A DNA stretch of 64,000 nucleotides, taken from contig VCCI02000001.1 of NCBI GenBank assembly GCA_005938025.2, positions 310,001 through 374,000 of the forward strand. The letters are read 5' to 3'. This document shows positions 50,854-60,201 of this stretch, one piece after another (position 1 is the stretch's first letter; each line of letters starts with the position of its first letter). Below the pieces are notes generated by a model. The model searched no databases, was not told the origin of the DNA, and worked only from the letters and a program-made list of their open reading frames with translations. The position numbers and the translations under genes are program-made. The stretch is from Inquilinus sp. KBS0705. GTDB lineage: Bacteria > Bacteroidota > Bacteroidia > Sphingobacteriales > Sphingobacteriaceae.

Positions 50854-52533
50854 TTACTTACTAAGCCTTTTCTTTTCAAAAACCTGTGTAATATCAGCCA
50901 AAGATAATGCATTAAGGCACATTTCTTTTGTTAAGCCGCCTTTGCGCGCAACCATAACACCATAGCGCATATCGTGCAGGCCACTTACACGGTGCGCATC
51001 GGGGTTTATAGATAGCATAACGCCTTTTTTGAGTGCATACTGATGCCAACGCCAATCCAGATCTAACCTTACCGGATTCGAATTGACTTCGATAACTACA
51101 TTATTTGCCGCGCAGGCATCAATCACCTTTTTATAATCAATATCATATCCTTTACGGCTAAGCAGCAGCCTGCCGGTTGGATGGCCCAATATGGTGGTAT
51201 ACGGGTTTTCAATAGCCTTTATTAAACGGGCAGTGGCTTTATCTTCGGGCATTTTTAAGTTGGTATGTACCGATGCTACAATAAAATCAAATCGTTTTAA
51301 AATTTCATCCGGGTAATCCAACGAGCCATCGTTAAGGATATCCGACTCAATACCTTTAAATATGTGAAAATCCGGGTATTTTTTATTTAAATTATCTATT
51401 TCTTCGTGTTGCTGTAATACACGCTCAATACTTAGGCCTTTGGCATAAAAGGCACTTTTACTGTGGTCGCATATGCCTAAATATTGCAGCTTTAATACAT
51501 CGCGGCAGTATAGCGCCATTTCTTCCAATGTATTTACCCCATCACTCCATGTACTGTGGTTATGCAGGGTGCCTTTCAGGTCGGGGGTAGTAATCAATAC
51601 CGGTAATGTGTCGTTCTCAGCCCTTTCAATAAAGGTAGCACCTTCCCGTAATTCGGGTTGCATCCATTGCAGGCCTGCCTTGGTATAAATAAGTTCCTCG
51701 CTTTCGGGCTGCTCCAACGGGAAACTTATTCGTTGTAAAACGGCTTGTATATGTTCATCGTCGCCGGTGTTCATAAACAATTCTTTATAGTAATCAGCCG
51801 CGTCTACACAAATAATATCAACCAGCAAACCATTACTTAGTTCGGCGCCAATATGGTTGCCGTTTAGCGTTACGTTTTTTAAACTATCCAATTCAACCAG
51901 GGCATCATAAGCTACCTGTTGGTTTAAACTGCCTACAACAATCACCAATTCGGTAATGATATCATTTAACCGGCGAAATTCCCCAGCGAAATGCTTTAAT
52001 GCATCCGGGAATATGCCTTTTATTTCATCCAGTAGTTCGTGGGCTTCTTTCTCGACCTGGGCAAACAGGAATTTACCGTTGCCGGCCATCCTGAATTCAA
52101 TAAGCTTTATAATTTCCTCCTGGGTTTTTAAGCCAAAGCCTTTTGCTTCTATCAAACGGTTTTCGTTGCAAGCATAATAAAGCTCGCCCACGTTCTCAAT
52201 ACCCAGTTCTTTCCATATAATAGCTACCTTTTTTGGCCCGATGCCTTTAATACCCATCATTTCTACAATACCTTCGGGTGTTTGGGCAAGCATATCCTGC
52301 AGTTCGGTCATGGTGCCGGTTTCCAGTAATTCCGCAATTTTTGAGGCTATACTTTTACCTATACCATCAATTTTTTCCAATTCGTCTAACGATTTATCGG
52401 CAATAGGGAAGGGCAGTTTATCTACCTTAAAGGCAGCGTTGGCTATTGATTTTATTTTGAAGGGGTTTACATCGTGCAATTCCATTAATTGCGACAGTAA
52501 ACGAAGTGTACGGGCTATGGGTTTGTTTTCCAT
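50854..52533 (-). CDS. polX: PolX-family protein with intact PHP nuclease and degenerate polymerase site
   Basis: A 559-residue protein with an N-terminal helix-hairpin-helix part (ELEKIDGIGKSIASKI, GIKGIGPKKV), a pol-beta-like middle and a C-terminal PHP domain. The PHP motifs are intact: HNHST (His324, His326), DGVNT, CDHSKS, GIESDIL, VNSNP and PDAHR. In the polymerase part, the expected GS...DxD reads AGEFRRLNDIITELVIVV, with no paired Asp (residues 183-200), so polymerase activity is unlikely. A 3'-5' exonuclease or AP-endonuclease role in repair is inferred. It lies upstream of the heptose operon on the same strand. Confidence 0.92.
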   Translation of the reverse strand: MENKPIARTLRLLSQLMELHDVNPFKIKSIANAAFKVDKLPFPIADKSLDELEKIDGIGKSIASKIAELLETGTMTELQDMLAQTPEGIVEMMGIKGIGPKKVAIIWKELGIENVGELYYACNENRLIEAKGFGLKTQEEIIKLIEFRMAGNGKFLFAQVEKEAHELLDEIKGIFPDALKHFAGEFRRLNDIITELVIVVGSLNQQVAYDALVELDSLKNVTLNGNHIGAELSNGLLVDIICVDAADYYKELFMNTGDDEHIQAVLQRISFPLEQPESEELIYTKAGLQWMQPELREGATFIERAENDTLPVLITTPDLKGTLHNHSTWSDGVNTLEEMALYCRDVLKLQYLGICDHSKSAFYAKGLSIERVLQQHEEIDNLNKKYPDFHIFKGIESDILNDGSLDYPDEILKRFDFIVASVHTNLKMPEDKATARLIKAIENPYTTILGHPTGRLLLSRKGYDIDYKKVIDACAANNVVIEVNSNPVRLDLDWRWHQYALKKGVMLSINPDAHRVSGLHDMRYGVMVARKGGLTKEMCLNALSLADITQVFEKKRLSK

Positions 52534-52658
52534 AAAATGGTTAAGCAGTAAAAATACAAAAAGCGGGGCTTAGTCTACAATATAGTTGATGTGTTCAGTT
52601 AGCTGCACAAACTATGTTTAAACAACTTTTATTTTTATATAAGGTTTAAAATAAAAAC

Positions 52659-52683
52659 AAAAAGCCACCTTTTCAGGCGGCTT
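52659..52683 (-). terminator. Terminator of sppA
   Basis: A hairpin, AAGCCACCT with AGGCGGCTT (one mismatch, 4-nt loop), is followed by TTTTT on the minus strand, just downstream of the sppA stop. Confidence 0.65.
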
Positions 52684-52704
52684 GTCATCAGTATCGTATT
52701 TATC

Positions 52705-54492
52705 TTATTTTATAACCACATCATAAGGCATGCGCGCTTGTGGTACACGCATTGTTTTGGTTACGCCTTTTATTTGTTCGTAATAGCGGTAGTTTTCGCC
52801 AAGCTCGGCTTGTGCAAAATGCGTTTGTATTTTCGCGGTTAGGCCTTGCCCCAGCTTATTTAAAACGCTTTTTTGCTCTGGGTATGCTACAATTTTATAA
52901 TCGGTAAGCTGCGCCTTTTTTGCAGCCGATTTAATAGCGTCATTTATATTACCTAACCGATCTACCAGTCCTATTTTTAAGGCTTGCTCACCTGTCCAAA
53001 CACGGCCCTGGCCAATACTGTTTATATAGGCCTGTGTTTTGCCCCGACCCTGGGCCACTGCCTTGGTAAAATCGTCGTAGCCGCTGTTTATATTTTTTTG
53101 CAGGATAGCCCTTTCTTCAGGAGTCAGCGGGCGGGAGGTATCGCCAAGGTCGGCAAACTTGCCTGTTTTTACACCATCGAAGGTAATACCCAGCTTATCG
53201 TTAAAAAACTTTTGCATGTTAGGCAATACCGCAAAAATGCCTATGGAACCCGTAATAGTATTCGGCTCGGCAAAAATAGAATCGGCCGCGCATGATATGT
53301 AGTAGCCGCCTGATGCTGCCAGGTCGCCCATAGAAACAATGATGGGTTTTACTTTTTTGGTTAACATTACCTCGCGCCATATTACATCAGATGCCAGCGA
53401 ACTGCCGCCCGGTGAGTTTACACGCAATACTACTGCCTTTACCTTATCATCTAAACGCACCTTGCGTAAGGCTTTTGATATCGTTTCTGACCCAATGCTG
53501 TTATCATCGCCATCGCCGCCAACAATATCGCCCGAGGCGTATACTATAGCAATACGTTTGCTTGAGCTTACTTCTTTAGGGTCTTTATCGTTTTCGTTTA
53601 TACGGGCTTTTACGTAGTCGCCAAGATCAACGCTGTTTACATTGTCTTTTTGGCTAATGCCGGTTTTTTGTTTAAGCTCGCTTAGTATTTCGTCTTTATA
53701 TTTCAGGCCATCTACTAAATGATACTTTAGGGCGTCCTCAGGTTGCTGTATAAGGCCGGTGTTGGCATAGTTAAATAACGAATCTTTATTGATGTTGCGG
53801 CTTTTGCCGATACCTGTTAAAAAATGATCATACATCGAGCCGAGGTACGAAGTAACCTGCAGGCGGTTAGCGTCGCTCATCTTGGTTAAAAAGAAAGGCT
53901 CAACCGCACTTTTATACGTACCTACCTTTATAATTTGTGCTTCTATACCCAGCTTGTCTAAAGCGCCCTTTAAAAAGGTGACCTCGGAGCTAAAGCCTCT
54001 GAATTCGAATATTCCTTTTGGATTTACATATACTTTATCTGCTACTGATGCCAGGTAGTAAAAGCCTTGTGTGTAAACTTCTGAGTAAGCGATAATGAAC
54101 TTGCCCGATTTTTTAAAATCTAAAAGTGCGTTGCGCACCTCTTCGGTAGTGGCCTGGCCCGATAACATGTAGCTTTCGTCTAAAAATATGCCTTTTATAT
54201 TGCTATCTGTTTTCGCTTTTTTAATAGATGCCAGTATATCGTTTAAGCCGGTCGACTTTTCGCCATCAAGACCTAAAAAGTTAAGGCCGGCAAACGGGTT
54301 ATTAGGTGTACGCTCGCTTATGGGGTAATCTAATTTGATATGTAGTACCGAGTTTGCGTCCACATCTACGTCTTTATCTGTGCTTGATGCAACTAACCCG
54401 GCTATCAGGCCAAAAAACAGGGCAAACAGTATTACGGTGGAAATAATGATACCTACAATAGTGGCCAGTACAAATTTGAAAAATTGTTTCAT
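52705..54492 (-). CDS. sppA: Signal peptide peptidase SppA (long form)
   Basis: A 595-residue membrane serine protease with an N-terminal anchor helix (VGIIISTVILFALFFGLIAG) and two S49 domains, as in the 67-kDa E. coli type. The catalytic Lys lies in GTYKSAVEPFFLT of the first domain and the Ser in MGDLAASGGYYISC of the second. It degrades cleaved signal peptides in the inner membrane. It is transcribed alone, divergent from folK, and ends before a terminator that also faces polX. Confidence 0.95.
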   Translation of the reverse strand: MKQFFKFVLATIVGIIISTVILFALFFGLIAGLVASSTDKDVDVDANSVLHIKLDYPISERTPNNPFAGLNFLGLDGEKSTGLNDILASIKKAKTDSNIKGIFLDESYMLSGQATTEEVRNALLDFKKSGKFIIAYSEVYTQGFYYLASVADKVYVNPKGIFEFRGFSSEVTFLKGALDKLGIEAQIIKVGTYKSAVEPFFLTKMSDANRLQVTSYLGSMYDHFLTGIGKSRNINKDSLFNYANTGLIQQPEDALKYHLVDGLKYKDEILSELKQKTGISQKDNVNSVDLGDYVKARINENDKDPKEVSSSKRIAIVYASGDIVGGDGDDNSIGSETISKALRKVRLDDKVKAVVLRVNSPGGSSLASDVIWREVMLTKKVKPIIVSMGDLAASGGYYISCAADSIFAEPNTITGSIGIFAVLPNMQKFFNDKLGITFDGVKTGKFADLGDTSRPLTPEERAILQKNINSGYDDFTKAVAQGRGKTQAYINSIGQGRVWTGEQALKIGLVDRLGNINDAIKSAAKKAQLTDYKIVAYPEQKSVLNKLGQGLTAKIQTHFAQAELGENYRYYEQIKGVTKTMRVPQARMPYDVVIK

Positions 54493-54578
54493 TAACTGTT
54501 ATAAATCTTTTATATATGCAAACTTACTAATATCGTCGGTATAATGTTAAGAGCCTCATCTATAATATTTGTTACAAC

Positions 54579-55064
54579 ATGATTAATGTTTTTTTGCTTT
54601 TAGGGAGTAACCTTGGCAACCGCAATTTGTTTTTGCAGCAGGCTATACAACATATAGAGGAGGATATTGCCCCTGTGAGCCAAAAATCGGCAGTTTACGA
54701 AACGCAGTCATGGGGGAAAGCCGACCTGCCTGATTACTTGAACCAGGTGATAGTTATACAAACTAACCTAACTGCACAGAATGTGTTGCAAAAGATATTA
54801 GCTATTGAATTGCTGCTGGGCCGCAAACGTGAAGAGAAATGGGGATCGCGCATTATTGATATAGACATTTTATTTTATGGCGACCAAATCATCAATGCGC
54901 CCGGGCTTGTAGTGCCGCATCCCGAACTGCATAACAGGCGGTTTACCTTAGAGCCCTTGGCCGAGCTTACCCCCGATTTTATACATCCGGTGTTGAATAA
55001 AAATATTTTAATACTCAAAAAAGAGCTAAAAGATACTTTGATTGTAAAAAAAGTATATTTTTGA
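54579..55064 (+). CDS. folK: Hydroxymethyl-dihydropterin pyrophosphokinase
   Basis: A 161-residue HPPK. Motifs: FLLLGSNLGNRNLFLQQAI, YETQSWGKADLPDYLNQVI, ELLLGRKREEKWGSRIIDIDILFYGD and PHPELHNRRFTLEPLAEL. It transfers pyrophosphate from ATP to 6-hydroxymethyl-dihydropterin in folate synthesis, upstream of the folA step. ATAATATTTG just before the gene is close to a -7 element. It may be co-transcribed with the following Hpt gene, 16 bases further on. Confidence 0.96.
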   Translation: MINVFLLLGSNLGNRNLFLQQAIQHIEEDIAPVSQKSAVYETQSWGKADLPDYLNQVIVIQTNLTAQNVLQKILAIELLLGRKREEKWGSRIIDIDILFYGDQIINAPGLVVPHPELHNRRFTLEPLAELTPDFIHPVLNKNILILKKELKDTLIVKKVYF

Positions 55065-55080
55065 TACTTAAACCTTAAAA

Positions 55081-55458
55081 ATGTCTGACTTATCGCCCTC
55101 ACAGGACTTGGACCTTTCATTCCTGTACGAAATTGCTGACGGCAGCGACGAATTTATTGTAGATTCTATCACCATGTTTTTAGACCAAACACCGCAACTG
55201 TTAGGAACCATTACCGACGCCATAAATGCGCAGGATTGGGCTACAGCGGCTTCCGCGTCGCATAAACTAAAACCTAACCTTGGCTTTTTTGGCATGCCGT
55301 TAAGCCAGGCTGCCATACAAGATGTTGAGCTGATGTGCAAAGAAGGCGCCCCAGACCCGGCAGTGGTAGTAGCTAAATTTGCCGATGTAAAAAGTGTGGT
55401 AAGCGGCAACTTAATTGAATTGGAAAAAATAAAAACCGAGAAAGAAGCTAATCTTTAA
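55081..55458 (+). CDS. Orphan Hpt-domain phosphotransfer protein
   Basis: A 125-residue helical protein with an Hpt domain: FLYEIADGSDEFIVDSITMFLDQTPQLLG, the phosphorylatable His61 in AASASHKLKPNLGFFGM, and a following helix. Hpt proteins shuttle phosphate between hybrid kinases and response regulators. No kinase or regulator is near; the GAF kinase at 281 is not hybrid. It follows folK by 16 bases and ends at a strong terminator. The partner is unknown. Confidence 0.88.
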   Translation: MSDLSPSQDLDLSFLYEIADGSDEFIVDSITMFLDQTPQLLGTITDAINAQDWATAASASHKLKPNLGFFGMPLSQAAIQDVELMCKEGAPDPAVVVAKFADVKSVVSGNLIELEKIKTEKEANL

Positions 55459-55481
55459 GGTTATACTCAATGATATATAAC

Positions 55482-55514
55482 AGAAAAAGGCAAACCAATG
55501 GTTTGCCTTTTTCT
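55482..55514. terminator. Bidirectional terminator between the Hpt gene and purS
   Basis: A perfect 15-bp stem AGAAAAAGGCAAACC/GGTTTGCCTTTTTCT with a 3-nt loop lies between convergent genes. Confidence 0.9.
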
Positions 55515-55535
55515 ATATAAAGCTTTTGTAACGTA

Positions 55536-55793
55536 TTAAGCTACTTCTTCCAACTTAAAGCTATAGCTTTCCATTATAAGGTTGGCCAGTAAATTTTTGC
55601 AGGCCTGGTCTACTTTGGCATTTGCGGTTTCGGCATTATCAGCTTCTATCTCTAAAGAGATGTGCTTGCCTATGCGCACGTTATGTATTTCAGATAAACC
55701 AAGGTTTTTCATGCTGCCGGTAACTGCTTTTCCCTGTGGGTCAAGTATTTCTTTTTTTGGCATTACATCAATTTCGGCAAGGAATTTTTTCAT
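55536..55793 (-). CDS. purS: PurS subunit of phosphoribosylformylglycinamidine synthase
   Basis: An 85-residue small protein with the PurS pattern: AEIDVMPKKEILDPQGKAVTGSMKNLGL, VRIGKHISLEIEADN and a C-terminal KNLLANLIMESYSFKLEEV. PurS dimers bridge PurQ and PurL in the three-subunit form of the enzyme that makes FGAM in purine synthesis. purQ and purL are not in the window. It lies 25 bases downstream of the pssA start side, on the same strand as pssA and rho. Confidence 0.93.
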   Translation of the reverse strand: MKKFLAEIDVMPKKEILDPQGKAVTGSMKNLGLSEIHNVRIGKHISLEIEADNAETANAKVDQACKNLLANLIMESYSFKLEEVA

Positions 55794-55818
55794 TAAAGTA
55801 TAGTTTGCGCTTATGCGA

Positions 55819-56559
55819 TTAATTATTTTTATGTGAGCTGCTTATTACGGTATCATCGGTAACCCAAAGCTGAATTAAGCTTAATGTGATGTACATGATA
55901 ATAACTACCGGAACAGCTGCAAATTTAAAAAATAGTATGAGTATTGCCGAGAATAACAGTAATAAATAACGGTAAAAATTTTTATTAAAGTCTCGGTTTT
56001 TGAATTTGAGCGACATTAGCGGCAGCTCGGCCACCAGCATGGTGCACATAATTACAATAAATACCGATAGTCCGTAAGGGTTAAGCACATACCTGGTAAA
56101 ACCGGTGTATTGCTGCATTATAAGCGGTATCGAGGCTATTAATATAGCGTTTGCCGGTGTGGGCAAGCCAATAAAGCTTTCGGCCTGGCGGGTATCAGTA
56201 TTAAATTTAGCCAGCCTTAATGCCGAAAATACAGGTATTAAAAAAGCGATAAAATTTAGCCACTCGCTTACATGCGGTATTTGCGGAGCCTGTAACAGCA
56301 ATTCGTACATAATGGCCGATGGTAATACACCAAAGCTTACCATATCTGCAAGCGAATCGAGGTCTTTACCTATGCCCGAGAAGGATTGTAATACACGTGA
56401 GGCAAAGCCGTCAAAAAAATCAAATATGGCGGCCAAAAAAATAGCATAGGCTGCAAACACCAGGTTGTCCTGAAAAGTAAAAACAATGCCTATACAGCCG
56501 CTAAACAGGTTAGCGCATGTTATGGCATTTGGAAGATGTTTTTTTACCCGCCTCTTCAT
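55819..56559 (-). CDS. pssA: Phosphatidylserine synthase (CDP-alcohol transferase)
   Basis: A 246-residue membrane protein with about eight helices. The CDP-alcohol phosphotransferase motif appears as DGFASRVLQSFSGIGKDLDSLAD, matching DG-x2-(A/S)R-x8-G-x3-D-x3-D. It joins CDP-diacylglycerol to serine, the first step to phosphatidylethanolamine. A psd gene is not visible here. It lies between rho and purS on the same strand, with a hairpin separating it from rho. Confidence 0.93.
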   Translation of the reverse strand: MKRRVKKHLPNAITCANLFSGCIGIVFTFQDNLVFAAYAIFLAAIFDFFDGFASRVLQSFSGIGKDLDSLADMVSFGVLPSAIMYELLLQAPQIPHVSEWLNFIAFLIPVFSALRLAKFNTDTRQAESFIGLPTPANAILIASIPLIMQQYTGFTRYVLNPYGLSVFIVIMCTMLVAELPLMSLKFKNRDFNKNFYRYLLLLFSAILILFFKFAAVPVVIIMYITLSLIQLWVTDDTVISSSHKNN

Positions 56560-56596
56560 AATTGGTATGAAGGTATTATAATTTTATTAAAATACA

Positions 56597-56635
56597 TGAA
56601 GTTATAAGTTAACGTTATGCTAAATTATAACTTCA
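56597..56635 (-). terminator. Hairpin downstream of rho
   Basis: A perfect 11-bp stem TGAAGTTATAA/TTATAACTTCA with a 17-nt loop lies between rho and pssA. AT-rich DNA follows but the T-tract is weak. Confidence 0.5.
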
Positions 56636-56649
56636 ATATATAAAAGATA

Positions 56650-58290
56650 TTATGAGTTCATCGAAATCAGGAACTCTTCGTTGGTCCTGGTGCCTTTTAT
56701 TTGCGCCTGTAAAAACTCCATCGACTCCTGCGAGTTCATATCGGCAAGGTGGTTGCGAAGTATCCATATGCGTTGCAGAGTGTCGCGGTCAAGCAACAGG
56801 TCGTCGCGGCGGGTGCTCGAGGCAGTGATATCGATAGCAGGGAATATACGTTTGTTTGATAATTTACGGTCAAGCTGAAGCTCCATGTTACCGGTACCTT
56901 TAAACTCTTCAAATATCACCTCGTCCATCTTAGAACCGGTCTCTGTTAAAGCAGTAGCAATAATGGTTAACGATCCGCCATCCTCTATGTTACGGGCCGC
57001 GCCAAAAAAGCGTTTTGGTTTGTGCAATGCATTAGCATCAACACCACCCGATAATATTTTACCAGATGCAGGCGCTACCGTGTTGTAGGCACGTGCCAAA
57101 CGGGTGATAGAATCCAGCAGGATAACTACATCGTGGCCGCACTCTACCATGCGTTTTGCCTTCTCTAATACAATATTGGCAATTTTTACGTGACGCTCGG
57201 CAGGCTCATCAAAAGTTGATGATACTACTTCGGCGCGTACGCTGCGTGCCATATCGGTTACCTCTTCGGGGCGTTCGTCAATCAGTAATATAATCAGGTA
57301 AACCTCGGGGTGATTTTTGGCTATTGCGTTGGCAACATCCTTTAATAACATGGTTTTACCAGTTTTTGGTTGCGCCACAATTAAACCACGCTGGCCTTTA
57401 CCAATAGGCGAGAACAGGTCCATAATACGGGTAGAGTAGTTACCAGCATCAGTAAACAAGCTCAGCTTTTCCGATGGGAAAAGCGGTGTTAAGTGGTCAA
57501 AAGGTACACGGTCGCGCACTTCGGCAGGTATACGGCCGTTAATGGCCTCTACACGTACCAGCGGGAAATATTTTTCGCCCTCTTTTGGCGGGCGTATGCT
57601 GCCGCGCACGGTATCACCGGTTTTTAAACCGAATAATTTGATCTGCGATTGCGATACATATATATCATCCGGAGAGGTTAAGTAATTATAATCAGATGAG
57701 CGCAGGAAACCATAGCCATCGGGCATAATTTCTAACACCCCTTCGTTTACAATTACGTTATCAAAATCAAGGTTAATGGCAGGCTCCTGGTTTTTAGCCT
57801 GTGGCACGCGGCGCTCAAATTTTTGCGGACGGGCTTCTGTTGCAGGCTGGCCTGTTTGCTCGGGCTGGTCGGCCTGTTCGGTTTTTGCAGGTTGCTCTTC
57901 GCCGGTGTTTTCGGTTGCTTCTGCGGCTACCGGTTGGTTTTCGCCTTCGTCAACTTGCGGCTCATCGTCCTGTGCTTCAAACAGGTTGGTATCATCTAAA
58001 GGTACTTCAACGCGTGGTTCGGTGCTTGATTTTACCGAGCGGGTACGTTTGCGTGTTTTTTCGACAGTATTTTCGGCAGCAGGGGCAGGGGCCTCTGCCG
58101 GTTTTTCGGAGTAGTTGTTATTTACTATATTTTGTTGGTTGCGGGCGGCCTCTATTAATTGCTGTTGGGCAACTATAGCGCTAATTAACTGTGCTTTACG
58201 CAGTTCATCAGCCTCTGCAACACCTAAACTTTTGGCAATTTCGCGCAACTCAGAAACGAGTTTGTCGTTCAATTCGATTGTATCAGACAT
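56650..58290 (-). CDS. rho: Transcription termination factor Rho with long acidic insert
   Basis: A 546-residue Rho, longer than the 419 of E. coli because residues about 50-175 are a low-complexity Glu/Gln/Pro/Ala-rich segment, common in Bacteroidota. The N-terminal Rho-N part is at residues 5-45. The RNA-binding fold follows ([18 protein letters not shown]). The ATPase has a P-loop QPKTGKTM (307-314), [16 protein letters not shown] and the Q/R-loop region [22 protein letters not shown]. It is a hexameric RNA translocase that ends transcripts. It is monocistronic or co-transcribed with pssA. Confidence 0.97.
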   Translation of the reverse strand: MSDTIELNDKLVSELREIAKSLGVAEADELRKAQLISAIVAQQQLIEAARNQQNIVNNNYSEKPAEAPAPAAENTVEKTRKRTRSVKSSTEPRVEVPLDDTNLFEAQDDEPQVDEGENQPVAAEATENTGEEQPAKTEQADQPEQTGQPATEARPQKFERRVPQAKNQEPAINLDFDNVIVNEGVLEIMPDGYGFLRSSDYNYLTSPDDIYVSQSQIKLFGLKTGDTVRGSIRPPKEGEKYFPLVRVEAINGRIPAEVRDRVPFDHLTPLFPSEKLSLFTDAGNYSTRIMDLFSPIGKGQRGLIVAQPKTGKTMLLKDVANAIAKNHPEVYLIILLIDERPEEVTDMARSVRAEVVSSTFDEPAERHVKIANIVLEKAKRMVECGHDVVILLDSITRLARAYNTVAPASGKILSGGVDANALHKPKRFFGAARNIEDGGSLTIIATALTETGSKMDEVIFEEFKGTGNMELQLDRKLSNKRIFPAIDITASSTRRDDLLLDRDTLQRIWILRNHLADMNSQESMEFLQAQIKGTRTNEEFLISMNS

Positions 58291-58514
58291 GATATGAATT
58301 ATAGTTCAAAAGGATTTTTTATTTGAAAGATTGTTTTGAAACCCTGATTATGCAATGTTTAAGCCCAGGCAAGTATTAGATAGTATAATAAAAACGTGGA
58401 AATCAAAGATTGTTTCTTTAGTGCAAGAAATAATGCAGGAAAACAATGCAATTTTACAGAAATTATCTTAGAATGCAAATTTATTAAAAAAATAACCCAT
58501 TTAGTTTAATTTTT

Positions 58515-58522
58515 TAGTTTTG
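58515..58522 (+). promoter_or_regulatory. -7 element upstream of pyrF
   Basis: TAGTTTTG fits TAnnTTTG and ends 27 bases before the pyrF ATG. No convincing TTTG is at the expected upstream distance. Confidence 0.5.
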
Positions 58523-58548
58523 CACAGTATTAATATAAAGTCCTTTAA

Positions 58549-59382
58549 ATGATATCACGCAGCCAGCTTATCGAGCAAATAAAACAAAAGAAAACCTTTT
58601 TATGTGTTGGCCTTGATACTGATGTCGACAAAATACCCGCCTTTTTAAAACAATACCCCGACCCGGTTTTTGAGTTTAACAAACGCATTATTGATGCCAC
58701 TAAGGACGTTTGTATAGCCTACAAGCCTAACGCCGCTTTTTATGAAAGCCGTGGCCTAAGCGGTTTGCAAAGCCTTATCAGCACCGCCCAATACCTGCCA
58801 AAAGAGTGCCTGAGTATTATTGATGCCAAACGCGGCGATATTGGCAATACATCAGACAATTACGCCAAAGCATTTTTTAATGAAGAAACATCGGGCATGG
58901 GCTTTGACGCCATAACCGTTACACCCTATATGGGTAATGATAGCGTTACACCTTATTTAAAGTATGACGGTAAATGGGTGATATTACTGGCGCTAACCTC
59001 ATCGGTAGGCAGTAAAGATTTTCAATACCTGCCCACAGGCGATGGCTACCTTTACGAAACGGTTATACAAAAAGCCAATACCTGGGCCGGTGCCGATAGG
59101 ATAATGTTTGTAGTAGGGGCCACCAAAAGCACCGAATTTACCAACATACGCCAATATGCACCCGATAACTTTTTATTGGTGCCGGGGGTGGGCGCGCAGG
59201 GCGGTAGCTTAACGGATGTATGTAAATACGGCATCACTAAAGATTGCGGCCTAATAGTTAATGCATCCCGCTCTATCATCTACGCCTCAAACGGCGAGGA
59301 TTTTGCCGATGCGGCCCGTGCCGAAGCTTTAAGTTTGCAACAGCAAATGCAGGCAGAGTTAGAAAAGGCTGGGATAATATAA
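58549..59382 (+). CDS. pyrF: Orotidine-5'-phosphate decarboxylase, type 2
   Basis: A 277-residue enzyme of the type 2 (longer) PyrF class: FLCVGLDTDVDKIP, CIAYKPNAAFYES, IIDAKRGDIGNTSDNYAKAFF with the catalytic Lys-Asp array, and LVPGVGAQGG. It decarboxylates OMP to UMP, the last step of pyrimidine synthesis. Its final bases (59360-59381, encoding the C-terminal EKAGII) recur with one mismatch at 60262-60283, beyond the REP-transposase cassette. Confidence 0.95.
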   Translation: MISRSQLIEQIKQKKTFLCVGLDTDVDKIPAFLKQYPDPVFEFNKRIIDATKDVCIAYKPNAAFYESRGLSGLQSLISTAQYLPKECLSIIDAKRGDIGNTSDNYAKAFFNEETSGMGFDAITVTPYMGNDSVTPYLKYDGKWVILLALTSSVGSKDFQYLPTGDGYLYETVIQKANTWAGADRIMFVVGATKSTEFTNIRQYAPDNFLLVPGVGAQGGSLTDVCKYGITKDCGLIVNASRSIIYASNGEDFADAARAEALSLQQQMQAELEKAGII

Positions 59383-59397
59383 GTCCCCCTACTTAGA

Positions 59398-59667
59398 CGC
59401 CCATTCAAGTGTCCACACTTGAATGCATCGGTTGTAAGCGTCCACGCTTACATACATTTCCATTTATAGCATTCCCTCTTACTTTCATCAAAAAATAGTT
59501 TGTTATATAATGTAAGTGTAGACACTTACATTCTTAGCATCCAAGCGTGGACGCTTGGATGGGCATAAATTAAGTAAAATAAAAACGCCCATTCAAGTGT
59601 CTACACTTGAATGCATAGGTATGTAAGCGTCCACGCTTACATACATTCAAATCCTAAAATTATTTAG
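59398..59667. repeat. REP-like palindrome array, upstream part (six palindromes)
   Basis: Six near-perfect 20-24 bp palindromes occur at 59402-59425 (CATTCAAGTGT...), 59433-59452 (TGTAAGCGT...), 59509-59532 (AATGTAAGTGT...), 59539-59560 (ATCCAAGCGT...), 59590-59613 and 59621-59642. All share a core AAG(C/T)GT-NN-AC(G/A)CTT. They come as pairs with conserved outer GCCC/GGGC and an inner TGCAT or TTAGC spacer; the middle pair is inverted relative to the other two. Confidence 0.9.
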
Positions 59668-59679
59668 CATATTTAGCTC

Positions 59680-60201
59680 ATGTCACGCAATGCCTCTACA
59701 GACGAACTTTACTTTGTTACGTTAACAGTTACCAACTGGATAGATGTATTTACCAGAAGGCTATACAGCGATTTTATTATTGAAAATTTAGTCTATTGCC
59801 AACAACATAAGCACCTGAATATTTATGCTTATGTGATCATGACTAATCATATCCACATGGTAGCTAATGTAACAGACGGTTCGCTTGGGGATGTATTGGG
59901 CCATTTTAAAACTTATACCTCAAAAAAACTGGTGGAAATGATAGCAAGTAACCAACAGGAAAGTCGGCGCGAGTGGATGCTTAAAAAGTTTGAGCTTGCC
60001 GGAAAGTATAACCCGCTGAATACGCATAACCAGTTTTGGCAAAATGGAAATCATCCTGTGTTACTCTATTCGCCTGCAGTGATCGATCAAAAGATAGATT
60101 ATATTCATGAAAATCCTGTTAGGGCAGGATTCGTGGGTTCGGCGCATGAATTTTGGTATAGCAGTGCCAATCCGGAAAGCCCATTAAAAATAATTTATTA
60201 A
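59680..60201 (+). CDS. REP-associated tyrosine transposase (Y1/HUH family)
   Basis: A 173-residue single-domain transposase. The HUH motif is TNHIHMV (His57, His59). The catalytic tyrosine is Tyr141 in KIDYIHENPVRAGFV, the hallmark of the RAYT/TnpA-REP group. The N-terminus YFVTLTVTNWIDVFTRR is also typical. RAYTs cut single-stranded REP sequences and are usually domesticated or mobilise REPs. It lies at the centre of ten REP-like palindromes, six before and four after, with no other transposon gene. It appears intact. Confidence 0.93.
   Translation: MSRNASTDELYFVTLTVTNWIDVFTRRLYSDFIIENLVYCQQHKHLNIYAYVIMTNHIHMVANVTDGSLGDVLGHFKTYTSKKLVEMIASNQQESRREWMLKKFELAGKYNPLNTHNQFWQNGNHPVLLYSPAVIDQKIDYIHENPVRAGFVGSAHEFWYSSANPESPLKIIY

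Noticed and set aside
57776..58178. Overlapping plus-strand open frames of 112 and 125 codons opposite rho
   Set aside because: They mirror the low-complexity insert of Rho; composition is an artefact of the biased codons on the opposite strand.
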